DNA of 64,000 nt from positions 124,001 through 188,000 of the forward strand of contig NZ_LDPV02000050.1 in NCBI RefSeq assembly GCF_001038425.2, read 5' to 3'. Positions 8,505-16,636 of this stretch are shown here, piece after piece. The stretch comes from Ornithinibacillus contaminans (lineage in GTDB: Bacteria > Bacillota > Bacilli > Bacillales > Amphibacillaceae). The notes beneath the pieces were generated by a model. The model was not told the origin of the DNA, did no database searches, and was given only the letters and a program-made list of their open reading frames with translations. Within the stretch, counting starts at the first letter, position 1, and each line of letters opens with the position of its first letter. A program made the translations under genes and the position numbers.

Positions 8505-10016
8505 ATGAAAACACATCCCTACTGGAAGCTGGGTTTTTTCGCTCTCTTAGTTGTCTTACTCGCATTCCTACTTCTCACTAACCAAGAACCGACCGCAGTT
8601 ACTGCCACCAATGAACCGGCAGAAACAACAAATTTATCAAATAAGCTGACAGAAATACTAGATGACCCCTTACTTGATGGGACAACAACCGGTGTTAGCG
8701 TACGGGATGCAGATACTGGTGCGCTTTTATTTTCCCATGCTGGTGATCATCGCCTACACCCAGCATCCAATATGAAACTACTAACGACCGTCGCAGCACT
8801 TGAGAAGCTCGGACCGGATTATCAGTTCACCACCGAGGTTTTAACAGATGGCAAACTGAAGGGCAATGTGTTACAAGGCAATCTGTATTTGAAAGGAAAA
8901 GGCGATCCCACACTTCAAAAAACCGATCTTGATCGCCTAGCTGCGGATTTAAATGCAGCCGGAATTAAAACAATCAAAGGAGACTTAATTGGGGATGATT
9001 CTTGGTATGATGATGTACGACTTTCCCAAGACTTGAATTGGTCGGATGAATCGTTTTACACTGGTGCACAAGTATCAGCACTTTCCCTTTCCCCGAACGA
9101 GGATTATGATGCGGGGACAGTGATTGTTGAAGTTTATCCAGGAGAAAAGCCTGGGGAGAAGCCGATTGTAAAGCTGATACCTGAAACAGATTACGTTACC
9201 ATCGCTAATAATGCGAATACCGTTAACACAAATCATAGCAAAACAATAAACATCGAGCGGGAGCATGGCTCTAATACGATTGTCATCGATGGCGAAATCC
9301 CATTGCAAGGCTCTAGAGCACGTACTTGGATAGCGGTTTGGGAGCCAACTGGTTATGTACTAGATGTATTCCAAAAGTCACTTGCCCAACATGGTATGAC
9401 GTTCTACGGCAATTCCACCACTACCATCGGAAAAACGCCAGCGAAAGCTACCGTACTCACATCTCGGAATTCCATGCCATTAAGCGATTTACTCATTCCA
9501 TTTATGAAACTTAGCAATAATGGACATGGGGAACTATTAACGAAGGAAATGGGCAAGGTGATTTACGGCGAAGGAAGCTGGGACAGAGGATTGCAGGTCA
9601 TTAAGGATGTGGTGACTAAATTTGGAGTAAACGGAGAATCTACCCTGTTTCGTGATGGCTCTGGAATGTCTCATAAAAATTTAATTCCAGCCAACAACCT
9701 ATCCTATTTGCTGTATGCAGTTCAAGAAGCCGATTGGTTTCCTGATTTTAAACAATCATTACCAGTGGCCGGTAATGCCGAGCGAATGGTGGGCGGCACA
9801 TTACGAAATCGGATGACAGATGGGTTAGCTGCCAATAATGTACTAGCCAAAACAGGATCCTTAACCGGCGTCTCCTCCCTATCTGGCTATGTGACCACGA
9901 AGGATGGCAAACGACTAACATTTTCCATTTTGATAAACAACTACTTAGGCAATTCCAGTACCATCACCGCAATAGAAGATAAAATCGCAACAGTATTAGC
10001 GAATCATGAATTTTGA
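8505..10016 (+). CDS. dacC: D-alanyl-D-alanine carboxypeptidase/endopeptidase (PBP4 type, S13)
   Basis: 503-residue low-molecular-weight penicillin-binding protein that trims or cleaves peptidoglycan peptides outside the cell. An uncleaved or signal hydrophobic segment spans about residues 9-27. The serine peptidase motifs are in place: SxxK in HPASNMKLL, SxN in KLSNNGHGELLTKE and KTG in LAKTGSLTGVSSLSGYV, with the long inserted domain typical of S13 enzymes between the first two. AAGGAG precedes ATG 8505. Length agrees with B. subtilis PBP4a; the gene symbol follows that relationship. A terminator follows directly. Confidence 0.9.
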   Translation: MKTHPYWKLGFFALLVVLLAFLLLTNQEPTAVTATNEPAETTNLSNKLTEILDDPLLDGTTTGVSVRDADTGALLFSHAGDHRLHPASNMKLLTTVAALEKLGPDYQFTTEVLTDGKLKGNVLQGNLYLKGKGDPTLQKTDLDRLAADLNAAGIKTIKGDLIGDDSWYDDVRLSQDLNWSDESFYTGAQVSALSLSPNEDYDAGTVIVEVYPGEKPGEKPIVKLIPETDYVTIANNANTVNTNHSKTINIEREHGSNTIVIDGEIPLQGSRARTWIAVWEPTGYVLDVFQKSLAQHGMTFYGNSTTTIGKTPAKATVLTSRNSMPLSDLLIPFMKLSNNGHGELLTKEMGKVIYGEGSWDRGLQVIKDVVTKFGVNGESTLFRDGSGMSHKNLIPANNLSYLLYAVQEADWFPDFKQSLPVAGNAERMVGGTLRNRMTDGLAANNVLAKTGSLTGVSSLSGYVTTKDGKRLTFSILINNYLGNSSTITAIEDKIATVLANHEF

Positions 10017-10021
10017 CCGAC

Positions 10022-10050
10022 AAGATGATCCATTTGGGTCATCTTTTTTA
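10022..10050 (+). terminator. Terminator of the carboxypeptidase gene
   Basis: AAGATGATCC / GGGTCATCTT stem, ATTT loop, then T-run. Confidence 0.85.
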
Positions 10051-10153
10051 TCCCTATCCCGTTACTTTTTGTAACTTTGTATTAAAAAACAATCAATAGT
10101 AGTTGCAAATAAAACGGAGAGATGCTACTATATTCATGTTGAATTAAATTATA

Positions 10154-10211
10154 TTGAATTCGAGATATATTATTTCGATTTTTACGAATAGCGTGTATCT
10201 TATGAATTCAA
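10154..10211. promoter_or_regulatory. Nested dyad upstream of the FMN reductase gene
   Basis: Outer arms TTGAATTC (10154-10161) and GAATTCAA (10204-10211), extended by AGATA / TATCT, enclose an inner pair TATTTCG / CGAATA. The 58-bp symmetric element lies 34 bases before the start codon at 10246, so it is a probable operator or 5' leader hairpin. Confidence 0.5.
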
Positions 10212-10245
10212 TCGACTAAGAAAAATACAGAGGAGGAAATACAAT

Positions 10246-10806
10246 ATGTTAAAAATAGGTATTGTACTAGGTAGTGTTCGTGAAGGACGTAATGGGGAAG
10301 CTGTTGCAAAATGGGTTTTAGACTTCGCAAAAAACCGTAATGATGAAGGAGTAGAATACGAGCTAGTAGATCTTGCAAACTACAACCTTCCATTCTTAGG
10401 TGCTCCTTTAGCTGAAGCACAACAAGCAGACGCACAAGCAGCAATTAAAGGCTGGTCTGAAAAAATGGCTTCATTTGATGGGTACATCTTCGTAACACCA
10501 GAATACAATCACGCTGTAGGTGGCGCGTTGAAAAACGCATTGGATTTCTTAAATCCAGAAGTAAACAACAAAGCTGCAGGTTTTGTAGGATACGGAAGTC
10601 TTGGTGGCGTTCGTGCTCACGAGAACCTTCGTTTAATCTTAGGTGAGCTACAAGTTGCAGACGTACGTACTGCAGTAACCTTCTCCCTAATGGCTGACTT
10701 TGAAAACTTCAGCGTATTCAAACCAGCTGCTTACCATGCAGATAATGCGAATGGCATGCTTGATCAAGTAATCAGCTGGAGCCGTGCATTAAAAACAGTA
10801 CGTTAA
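10246..10806 (+). CDS. NAD(P)H-dependent FMN reductase family protein
   Basis: 186-residue flavodoxin-fold oxidoreductase. The FMN phosphate loop is GSVREGRNGE (residues about 9-18) and the second flavin-binding element reads TPEYNHAVGGALKNALDFL. Such enzymes reduce quinones, azo compounds, chromate or free FMN with NAD(P)H in the cytoplasm; the substrate is not determinable. AGGAGG precedes the ATG. Codon use looks more biased than its neighbours, suggesting high expression. Monocistronic, with its own terminator and a dyad element in the leader. Confidence 0.9.
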   Translation: MLKIGIVLGSVREGRNGEAVAKWVLDFAKNRNDEGVEYELVDLANYNLPFLGAPLAEAQQADAQAAIKGWSEKMASFDGYIFVTPEYNHAVGGALKNALDFLNPEVNNKAAGFVGYGSLGGVRAHENLRLILGELQVADVRTAVTFSLMADFENFSVFKPAAYHADNANGMLDQVISWSRALKTVR

Positions 10807-10818
10807 GTAAACGATTAA

Positions 10819-10855
10819 AAATCGCAATGCTGTCGACAGCACTGCGATTTTTTTA
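10819..10855 (+). terminator. Terminator of the FMN reductase gene
   Basis: Strong stem AATCGCAATGCTG / CAGCACTGCGATT with TCGA loop and T-run. Confidence 0.9.
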
Positions 10856-10870
10856 CTTTCATATTTTACT

Positions 10871-11053
10871 TTAAGCTCGTTCTTTTAAATTCGTAATCTC
10901 TACCTCAAACTCACGGTGAAGATTATCCAGTGGAAATACCCTAGCCCTGTTATGAATTGGATCAACTTGTTGTAAATAAACCGGGGCGTCCTTATAATTT
11001 ACAGCAATCAAATCTAGCGACTGAACAATTTCCAATGCACGTTTTCTGTCCAT
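10871..11053 (-). CDS. sspH: Small acid-soluble spore protein, H type (third copy)
   Basis: 60-residue SspH-type spore protein MDRKRALEIVQSLD..., with NYKDAPVYLQQVD and ARVFPLDN matching the family pattern seen in the two copies at 4866-5250. GGAGG lies before the ATG. Convergent with the FMN reductase gene. It is probably made in the forespore, from family knowledge. Confidence 0.88.
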   Translation of the reverse strand: MDRKRALEIVQSLDLIAVNYKDAPVYLQQVDPIHNRARVFPLDNLHREFEVEITNLKERA

Positions 11054-11081
11054 CTATAGCCTCCTTCATGTCATTTACGAT

Positions 11082-11201
11082 TTAGTGCCGCTTACTCGGT
11101 AGCTGTTTCGTACGATTCGCACCACTCTGTCTTCGCCGATTTTGCTCATCCTTACGCTTACGTTCATTAAAGCGCGCAACAAAGGTAGATGTATCCTCCA
11201 A
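11082..11201 (-). CDS. Putative 39-residue basic protein
   Basis: Short frame with TTG start (11201) and a perfect AGGAGG 7 bases upstream, giving MEDTSTFVARFNERKRK... and ending PSKRH. About a third of residues are Arg or Lys, with no hydrophobic segment. It precedes sspH in the same direction, so a small spore-associated or nucleic-acid-binding protein is possible, but I recognise no family. Confidence 0.45.
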   Translation of the reverse strand: MEDTSTFVARFNERKRKDEQNRRRQSGANRTKQLPSKRH

Positions 11202-11356
11202 GAATATTCCTCCTTTTAAAATTTTCGTTAGTATAAACCTATGAACAGGAAAATATACGTGTAACTGAGAAATATTGCTAATTTTTTATGAATGTTTGAG
11301 TATGAAGTGCTTGTATCTGCGTAACCCATCCCCTCCGAAACAGAAGCTAATAATAA

Positions 11357-11391
11357 AAAGATCTCTCTGCACATGTGCAAAGAGATCTTTT
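11357..11391 (-). terminator. Terminator of the CNNM/zinc-ribbon operon
   Basis: AAAGATCTCT / AGAGATCTTT stem with a GTGCA-type secondary hairpin in the loop; T-run on the minus strand. Confidence 0.8.
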
Positions 11392-11394
11392 CCC

Positions 11395-11703
11395 TTAAAA
11401 TAAGTCTTCAAATACGTCAAACATGGTTTTCTTTTTCTTTTTTTTGTAGCCGTAATGACCATTTTTTGAATCATAGCCCTTTTGATAGTCATTTGGTCTG
11501 TGGTCAGGGCGATTTTCGTAATGGCGGTCATGGGAGTTAACTGTTTCTTCATAATATTTCCGGTCGTCTTTGAGACCTGCAGTGATTTTTTCTAATTCAC
11601 CACGGTCTAGCCAGACACCTTTACAGCTAGGACAAATATCAATCAGAACATTTCCTTTTTGTACTTCTTTCATTCGTACATCATCACATATTGGACAATT
11701 CAC
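11395..11703 (-). CDS. TFIIB-type zinc-ribbon protein
   Basis: 102-residue protein with an N-terminal zinc ribbon, CPIC at residues 3-6 and CPSC about residues 23-26, in the order typical of zf-TFIIB single-domain proteins (IDICPSCKGVWLDRGELEKI). The C-terminal half is a hydrophilic His/Lys/Tyr-rich tail (NSHDRHYENRPDHRP, then a Lys run). GTG 11703 follows GAGGAGG by 6 bases and overlaps the region of the upstream stop codon, so it is translationally coupled to the CBS-domain gene. Function unknown. Confidence 0.82.
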   Translation of the reverse strand: MNCPICDDVRMKEVQKGNVLIDICPSCKGVWLDRGELEKITAGLKDDRKYYEETVNSHDRHYENRPDHRPNDYQKGYDSKNGHYGYKKKKKKTMFDVFEDLF

Positions 11704-11704
11704 A

Positions 11705-12952
11705 TTAACCCTCCTCGAGTTCAAGTACATTTTCTTTTATAATTTGAATTTGTTTCAGACTTCTACCATCAACCTCTAACACCTTAAATCTCAGGTTTTC
11801 GCGAGCAAGCACATCCCCTTGCTGTGGGAACTGCGTGAATTCCGTTAGAAGATAACCAGCTAGCACATCCTCTTCCTCTGGAATATCCGTATCAAATATG
11901 GAATTCAGGCGATGCAAGGTAATTTTCCCATCACAGATTATTTCTGTTTCGGTTAATTTTTCAACTAGCTTTTCACTTTCTAAATCCATCTCATCTTCTA
12001 TTTCTAACCCGATCATCGCTTCGATGATATCTTCGTGTGTTAGAATTCCTTCCGTTCCACCATACTCATCTAAGACAATCGCTAAATGCTTACGCTCACG
12101 GGTCATCTGTCGAAAGACCATCTCAATCGAATGAAATTCAAAGAACACCATTGGATCTAAGTCACAATACGATTCCAATCGTTTCTCTGGTTCAATCGAC
12201 CAGCTAAGTAAATACTTCGAATGAAACACACCAATAATATTATCGATATCATCATCATATACTGGATATCGCGTATATTGGTTCTGTATAACAATGTCCC
12301 GCACTTCTTCATAGGTTGCATTGTGGGGTACGGCTACGATATCCATCCGTGGCGTTTTTAGAACGTCCTTTACATTTAAATTCTGAAAATCAAGTACTCC
12401 CTTGATGCGATAGGATTCTTCCTGTTTGAAAGTTCCTTCTGTACCCGCAATATCCACCATTGCTCGTAAATCCTCTTTGGAAATGGAGACATTTTCTTCC
12501 TCATCTTTTGATAAAAGCTTGATGATTAAACCTGTTAAACCATTTAAAAGTAATGTAAATGGCTTGAAAATAATGGTAAAAAATCGGATGACAGGGTAAA
12601 CAATATAAGCAATTTTATCTGGAAATGCCGCAGCAACTGATTTTGGCAATACTTCTGATAACACAATAATTGTTACCGTTAAGATTGCCGATGCAATCGC
12701 CACATTCACACCATAATCCAGTGCCACCATCGTTACTAATGTTGGCAGGATGATATTTGCTATATTGTTCCCAATTAAGATAGCTGTGATAAATTCACTC
12801 GGTTTCGAAACCAAGTTCAATAGATTTTCTGATTTTTTATCATTATTATTCGCTTTTGTTTGTAATTTCATCTTATTGGCAGCTGTCAATGCTGTTTCAC
12901 TACCCGAAAAGAAGAAGGACACAAACAATAATAAGATGATCGCAATGATCAC
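11705..12952 (-). CDS. CNNM/CorC-type membrane protein with CBS domains
   Basis: 415-residue HlyC/CorC family protein. Residues 1-190 form the DUF21/CNNM transmembrane domain (FFFSGSETALTAANKMKL is its classic opening), followed by a CBS pair (KDVLKTPRMDIVAV... to ...EDIIEAMIGLEIEDE) and a C-terminal CorC/HlyC domain (GDVLARENLRFKVLEVDG). Related proteins export Mg2+ or cobalt-type divalent cations and sense Mg-ATP through CBS. Start is GTG 12952 with GGGGG 8 bases upstream. Co-transcribed with the zinc-ribbon gene downstream. Confidence 0.9.
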   Translation of the reverse strand: MIIAIILLLFVSFFFSGSETALTAANKMKLQTKANNNDKKSENLLNLVSKPSEFITAILIGNNIANIILPTLVTMVALDYGVNVAIASAILTVTIIVLSEVLPKSVAAAFPDKIAYIVYPVIRFFTIIFKPFTLLLNGLTGLIIKLLSKDEEENVSISKEDLRAMVDIAGTEGTFKQEESYRIKGVLDFQNLNVKDVLKTPRMDIVAVPHNATYEEVRDIVIQNQYTRYPVYDDDIDNIIGVFHSKYLLSWSIEPEKRLESYCDLDPMVFFEFHSIEMVFRQMTRERKHLAIVLDEYGGTEGILTHEDIIEAMIGLEIEDEMDLESEKLVEKLTETEIICDGKITLHRLNSIFDTDIPEEEDVLAGYLLTEFTQFPQQGDVLARENLRFKVLEVDGRSLKQIQIIKENVLELEEG

Positions 12953-13064
12953 TAGATAGTTCCCCCTTAAAATTTTACAAAACCTTTATATTATGGTTAC
13001 TTCCATTGTATAAAATATAGAACTCGATTACACGTCACAACCTTTAAAATGGGCGAAAAATTCC

Positions 13065-14231
13065 TCAGAGATGCTCAAAGAACATGCGAATAACATCTGC
13101 TCCGCCAACAAAGGTTCCGATCGAACTACCGATGTTGGAAAAAATAACAACAAGTAGAACACGGGTAACTTTATTGTTCCAAAATCCTTTGAAGCTATGG
13201 ACGTCCTCGGATAATGTCTCAAAATCTCGTACGCTAGGTCGCTTAAAATAGGCTTGTACAAACCCAGCAAACCAACCGGCTGCAAGAAATGGCTCGAGTG
13301 ACGTAATCGGTGCCGCTATAAAAGCCGTGAGTACTGCTAATGGATGCCCAAATGCAATTAAAGTTCCAAGTGCTGACAAGGATCCATTCCACAGCACCCA
13401 GCTCATAATTTGCGCAACTCCAGCCTCTGCATTGGTCATTAGTGTGTACACAATTAGTCCAATAATAAGGATTGGAATAGCCCAGCCAATTAGTTTTGGT
13501 GCTTTCGATTTAGGTGGAAGCTTTGCCAATTGTTTTAAATCGTGGTCCTTTTTGATTTGCTCTTTAATACCAGGGACATGGGCTGCACCTAACACAGCAA
13601 CTACTTTATCTCCTGGCGCTTGCTTAATTTTCTGGGCTAAATATTGATCACGTTCATCAATAAGTGGTTTTTTTAACTTCGGGAAGCTCTCGGTAAACTC
13701 CTGCAGCATGGAATCAATCATGTCTTGAGACTTCATTTTTTCTAATTCTTCTTCACTAATACTTTCTTTTGTGAATATCCCAGCTATTACTTGTGTTAAC
13801 AGCATCGCTTTACCCTTTAACCCAATTCCACGCCATATCCGGGAAAATGTCACTTGAATGTTTCGATCGGCCAAGACGAGATTGGCATCTATTTCTTTTG
13901 CAGAATCAATTCCTTGAATCATTTCTTGACCAGGGTTTATTCCAAATTGGCTAGCCATCCGCTTTTGAAAAGAAGAAATGGCAAGGTTCATTAATAGTAG
14001 TGTCGCTTGTTTGTTTTTGATTACCTTAAAAATATCGGTATCTCGCCACTTACTGCCTTCGGTAATAGATTTATAGCGTTGCTCGTCCAATTCCACGCAA
14101 ACTGAATCAGGCTGTTCTGCTTCGATTACCGCTTTTACTTGTTCCGCACTGTTTTTCGATACATGTGCAGTACCAATTAAGATGATTTCTTTCCCATCCA
14201 TCTCTAGCCTTGATATATTCTCTTCCGACAT
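13065..14231 (-). CDS. TraB-family protein
   Basis: 388-residue TraB/PrgY domain protein. The N-terminal domain starts with the conserved IGTAHVSKNSAEQV and carries CVELDEQRY and a second GAAHVPG motif; the C-terminal third has about four hydrophobic segments (from roughly residue 245). The TraB fold belongs to a proposed Tiki-like metalloprotease clan, and enterococcal TraB/PrgY lowers pheromone activity, but chromosomal bacillary homologues have no set role. AAGGAAGG precedes the ATG. Monocistronic. Confidence 0.88.
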   Translation of the reverse strand: MSEENISRLEMDGKEIILIGTAHVSKNSAEQVKAVIEAEQPDSVCVELDEQRYKSITEGSKWRDTDIFKVIKNKQATLLLMNLAISSFQKRMASQFGINPGQEMIQGIDSAKEIDANLVLADRNIQVTFSRIWRGIGLKGKAMLLTQVIAGIFTKESISEEELEKMKSQDMIDSMLQEFTESFPKLKKPLIDERDQYLAQKIKQAPGDKVVAVLGAAHVPGIKEQIKKDHDLKQLAKLPPKSKAPKLIGWAIPILIIGLIVYTLMTNAEAGVAQIMSWVLWNGSLSALGTLIAFGHPLAVLTAFIAAPITSLEPFLAAGWFAGFVQAYFKRPSVRDFETLSEDVHSFKGFWNNKVTRVLLVVIFSNIGSSIGTFVGGADVIRMFFEHL

Positions 14232-14317
14232 AGCGTACCTTCCTTTTTGTAAACATCTATAGGTTAATAATAAACTAGTTTGGAATAAAATAGAATAACT
14301 TTAACATTATATGCAAA

Positions 14318-14467
14318 ACAGACTAGGACATAAGTATTTTATCAAAGGCAAAATCCGAACAAACTATAGTGTGGGTGCGAATACCCTCCTCGGGAATATA
14401 CTTCGCCAGGGTAGTGCTGTTCGGTTTTCAATTAATTGATTGATATACTTATTATCCCAGCCTGTTT
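14318..14467. repeat. Long-hairpin dispersed repeat, copy 1
   Basis: About 150 bp whose ends pair (GACTAGGACATAAGTAT with ATACTTATTATCCCAGCC) and whose middle contains CGGGAATATACTTCGCC and CTGTTCGG. The same words recur at 20815, 25560 and 52721. It lies just downstream of the Spx-like gene (minus strand), where it could serve as a terminator. Confidence 0.75.
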
Positions 14468-14492
14468 CTCTTGGTTATTACATAATAGCCTC

Positions 14493-14909
14493 TTATTTTA
14501 CAATCTCTGTCATCGGAAGGTAGTTCATGCGCCATTGTAGCCACTGACGCTCTCTTGTTTTCCTCGGTAAAAATTGTCTAATGTCATCAATGTGAAAGCC
14601 TACTTGAAGTCGTTTTTCATCAACCATTATCGGACTTCTCAGTAGCCTTGGATGTTGATGAATTAATTCCAACAGCTCTTGTAATGGTAAGGAATCAATA
14701 TCCACATTTAAATCTTTATACACTTTGGAACGAGTGGAAATAATCTCTTCTGTCCCATCAACTGTACGACGTAAAATTTGTTGTAATTCTTGTACGGTTA
14801 GTGGTTCTTTAAGAATATTACGTTCCACAAATTCTATATTATATTTTCGAAACCATTCTTTTGCTTTTCTAGTAGATGAACATGCTGCTCCATAAATCAT
14901 AACAGTCAT
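14493..14909 (-). CDS. Spx/ArsC-family regulator with altered redox switch
   Basis: 138-residue Spx paralogue, the family that binds the RNA polymerase alpha C-terminal domain and reprograms transcription under thiol stress. The body matches Spx closely: FVERNILKEPL, DGTEEIISTRSKVYKDLNV, PIMVDEKRLQVG and FLPRK. Gly52 and Arg60 (B. subtilis numbering) are kept. The CxxC switch reads C10-S-S-T13, so the second cysteine is replaced, and residue 92 is Ser where Spx has Arg. It may be a constitutively reduced or differently gated paralogue. GGGGA precedes the ATG by 7 bases. Confidence 0.88.
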   Translation of the reverse strand: MTVMIYGAACSSTRKAKEWFRKYNIEFVERNILKEPLTVQELQQILRRTVDGTEEIISTRSKVYKDLNVDIDSLPLQELLELIHQHPRLLRSPIMVDEKRLQVGFHIDDIRQFLPRKTRERQWLQWRMNYLPMTEIVK

Positions 14910-14951
14910 TGACCATTCCCCATTTCAATTCAAATTTGAAAACTTAGTGTG

Positions 14952-15239
14952 CTACTGTTGCACATGTTTTTTAAAGGTTTCAATAAAATGCATTGGAGAA
15001 GATTTCACAGTATAGGAGTAAACCCCTCTAATCGTATGTAGGTAAAGAAGACCTGCACCTTCTTCACCAATTTTCCGATAGGATATATCTAGTACTTTTT
15101 CGATTGGAAACTCACGGTGCTTGCTCGTGATTTTATCATCATATAGATGCAAATAGCGTTTATGCTCAATATCCATTTGTTCTATGCTTGACACCTTTCG
15201 TTCCATCTTTATATATTCCTGCTTCGCTAGCAATCCCAC
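14952..15239 (-). CDS. Hypothetical small protein (PH-like appearance)
   Basis: 95-residue protein, not firmly recognised. It shows alternating beta-type segments (RYLHLYDDKITSK, VLDISYRKIG, LYLHTIRGVYSYTV) ending in an amphipathic helix PMHFIETFKKHV, a pattern seen in small PH-like domains. No membrane segment. GTG 15239 has GGAGG 6 bases upstream; an ATG at 15206 lacks a good site. It follows the YwnF-like gene by 24 bases in the same direction, probably one operon. Confidence 0.65.
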   Translation of the reverse strand: MGLLAKQEYIKMERKVSSIEQMDIEHKRYLHLYDDKITSKHREFPIEKVLDISYRKIGEEGAGLLYLHTIRGVYSYTVKSSPMHFIETFKKHVQQ

Positions 15240-15263
15240 GAAATCCCTCCAGCTATTTCAAGC

Positions 15264-15695
15264 TTATTCATCATCCATAATGCGATTCTCTTCTTCTAAG
15301 AATCGAATAAAATGATTCATCGAAAGCGCTGGTTGCGCTTTTATCGACTTAATGTAACGTTCTTTTGTTGTATCTGTCACAATGTCACTTTTTGATATTC
15401 GTTTTACAATGAGCGCTTCACTTACCTTGACTAGTTCTCTTCGCTGCAGCTTCGCTTCCTTTGATAATGCGAAACCAAATGCTCCTAATATCGCATATAG
15501 AATCAGCGCAACGGTTGACTTCGTCTCTGGCATAATCACGAGCATTAACACCAAATTAATGAGTGAAAATACGATTAGCGGAAATGACCAGAACGAATAC
15601 TTCGATACTTTTTTAATAAAAGGTGATAATGCTTCATTTAGCTTATCAACTTCCTTTTTTATAGAATTCGGCATATCAGTTATGGGTAAATTCAT
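15264..15695 (-). CDS. YwnF-like (DUF5392) membrane protein
   Basis: 143-residue protein with two hydrophobic segments in the middle (about residues 36-80) and charged ends. The sequence MNLPITDMP... KEVDKLNEALSPFIKKVSKYSFWSFPL recalls B. subtilis YwnF; this is from memory and not searched. ATG 15695 has GGTGG 8 bases upstream; the GTG at 15707 overlaps that site. It lies between yugP and the PH-like protein. Function unknown. Confidence 0.65.
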   Translation of the reverse strand: MNLPITDMPNSIKKEVDKLNEALSPFIKKVSKYSFWSFPLIVFSLINLVLMLVIMPETKSTVALILYAILGAFGFALSKEAKLQRRELVKVSEALIVKRISKSDIVTDTTKERYIKSIKAQPALSMNHFIRFLEEENRIMDDE

Positions 15696-15712
15696 TTTCA
15701 GTCCCACCTTTT

Positions 15713-16396
15713 TTAATGTTGTCTTTCACGAAAAATCATAATGTATTTGATTAGCTCCAGTAGTGCAATCAAGGTGCTTGCAACATATGTTAGTGCTGCT
15801 GCATTCAGCACTTTCCCTACGCCTTTTTCTTCTTGATTGGTAATCATCCCAAGTTCCAGTAGCTTATCCTTAGCACGCCTGGATGCATCAAATTCAACTG
15901 GTAATGTCACAAGTTGAAATAACACCGCTGCAGCAAAGAGAATGATACCTATGCCAATTAGATTTGCCCACTGTAGCAAAATGCCACCAATAAGTAAGAA
16001 TGGCGCTAATTGGGAGCCAATATTCGCAAACGGGACTAGTTTATGACGTAGCACTAACATCGAATAGTGATTAGCATGCTGAATGGCATGACCAACCTCA
16101 TGCGCTGCAACCGCAAGTGATGCTAACGAGTTCCCGCGATAAACTGGCTCTGATAAGCGAACTACTTTGGCAGTGGGATCATAGTGATCTGATAAGGCAC
16201 CTCTTCGAGTAAGTTCAATTCGAACATCGGAAAGTCCCTCATGATCCAATATTTTTCTCGCAACTTCTACACCCGTCATACCAGACGATGCGCTTAACTT
16301 AGAGCCTTTACGAAAATTCCCTTGTACTCTCGATTGTGCCCACATCGCAAGTATAAAGGCGAGTATGATTAGAAAATCCATTGGATGAAAGAACAT
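15713..16396 (-). CDS. yugP: YugP-type zinc metallopeptidase, membrane
   Basis: 227-residue integral membrane metallopeptidase. The HExxH zinc motif is in AAHEVGHAIQHA (about residues 96-107), and three or four hydrophobic segments surround it; FDASRRAKDKL after the motif is typical of the YugP family. AGGAGG precedes the ATG at 16396. Substrate unknown; site and membrane setting suggest proteolysis of a membrane or envelope protein. Confidence 0.88.
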   Translation of the reverse strand: MFFHPMDFLIILAFILAMWAQSRVQGNFRKGSKLSASSGMTGVEVARKILDHEGLSDVRIELTRRGALSDHYDPTAKVVRLSEPVYRGNSLASLAVAAHEVGHAIQHANHYSMLVLRHKLVPFANIGSQLAPFLLIGGILLQWANLIGIGIILFAAAVLFQLVTLPVEFDASRRAKDKLLELGMITNQEEKGVGKVLNAAALTYVASTLIALLELIKYIMIFRERQH

Positions 16397-16600
16397 GTTG
16401 TATTCCTCCTAGATGTTGCATGCTTCCAGTATTGTTATAAGGCTAACCATTACCATCCCATTTTTATACACCTAGTCATGGATGTTTATAGTAATACGAA
16501 TTAACCTTGTGTTTTGTTGCACAAATTACTAACTATTTTTGGATAGTTTTCTTATTATAGGATTAGTATACAAATGAATTATGAACTGAATATGAACTAA

Positions 16601-16631
16601 AAAAGGACCACCAACAAAATATTGGTAGTCC
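16601..16631 (-). terminator. Terminator of the 16637 histidine kinase gene
   Basis: GGACTACCAA / TTGGTGGTCC stem followed by six T on the minus strand. Confidence 0.85.
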
Positions 16632-16636
16632 GTACA

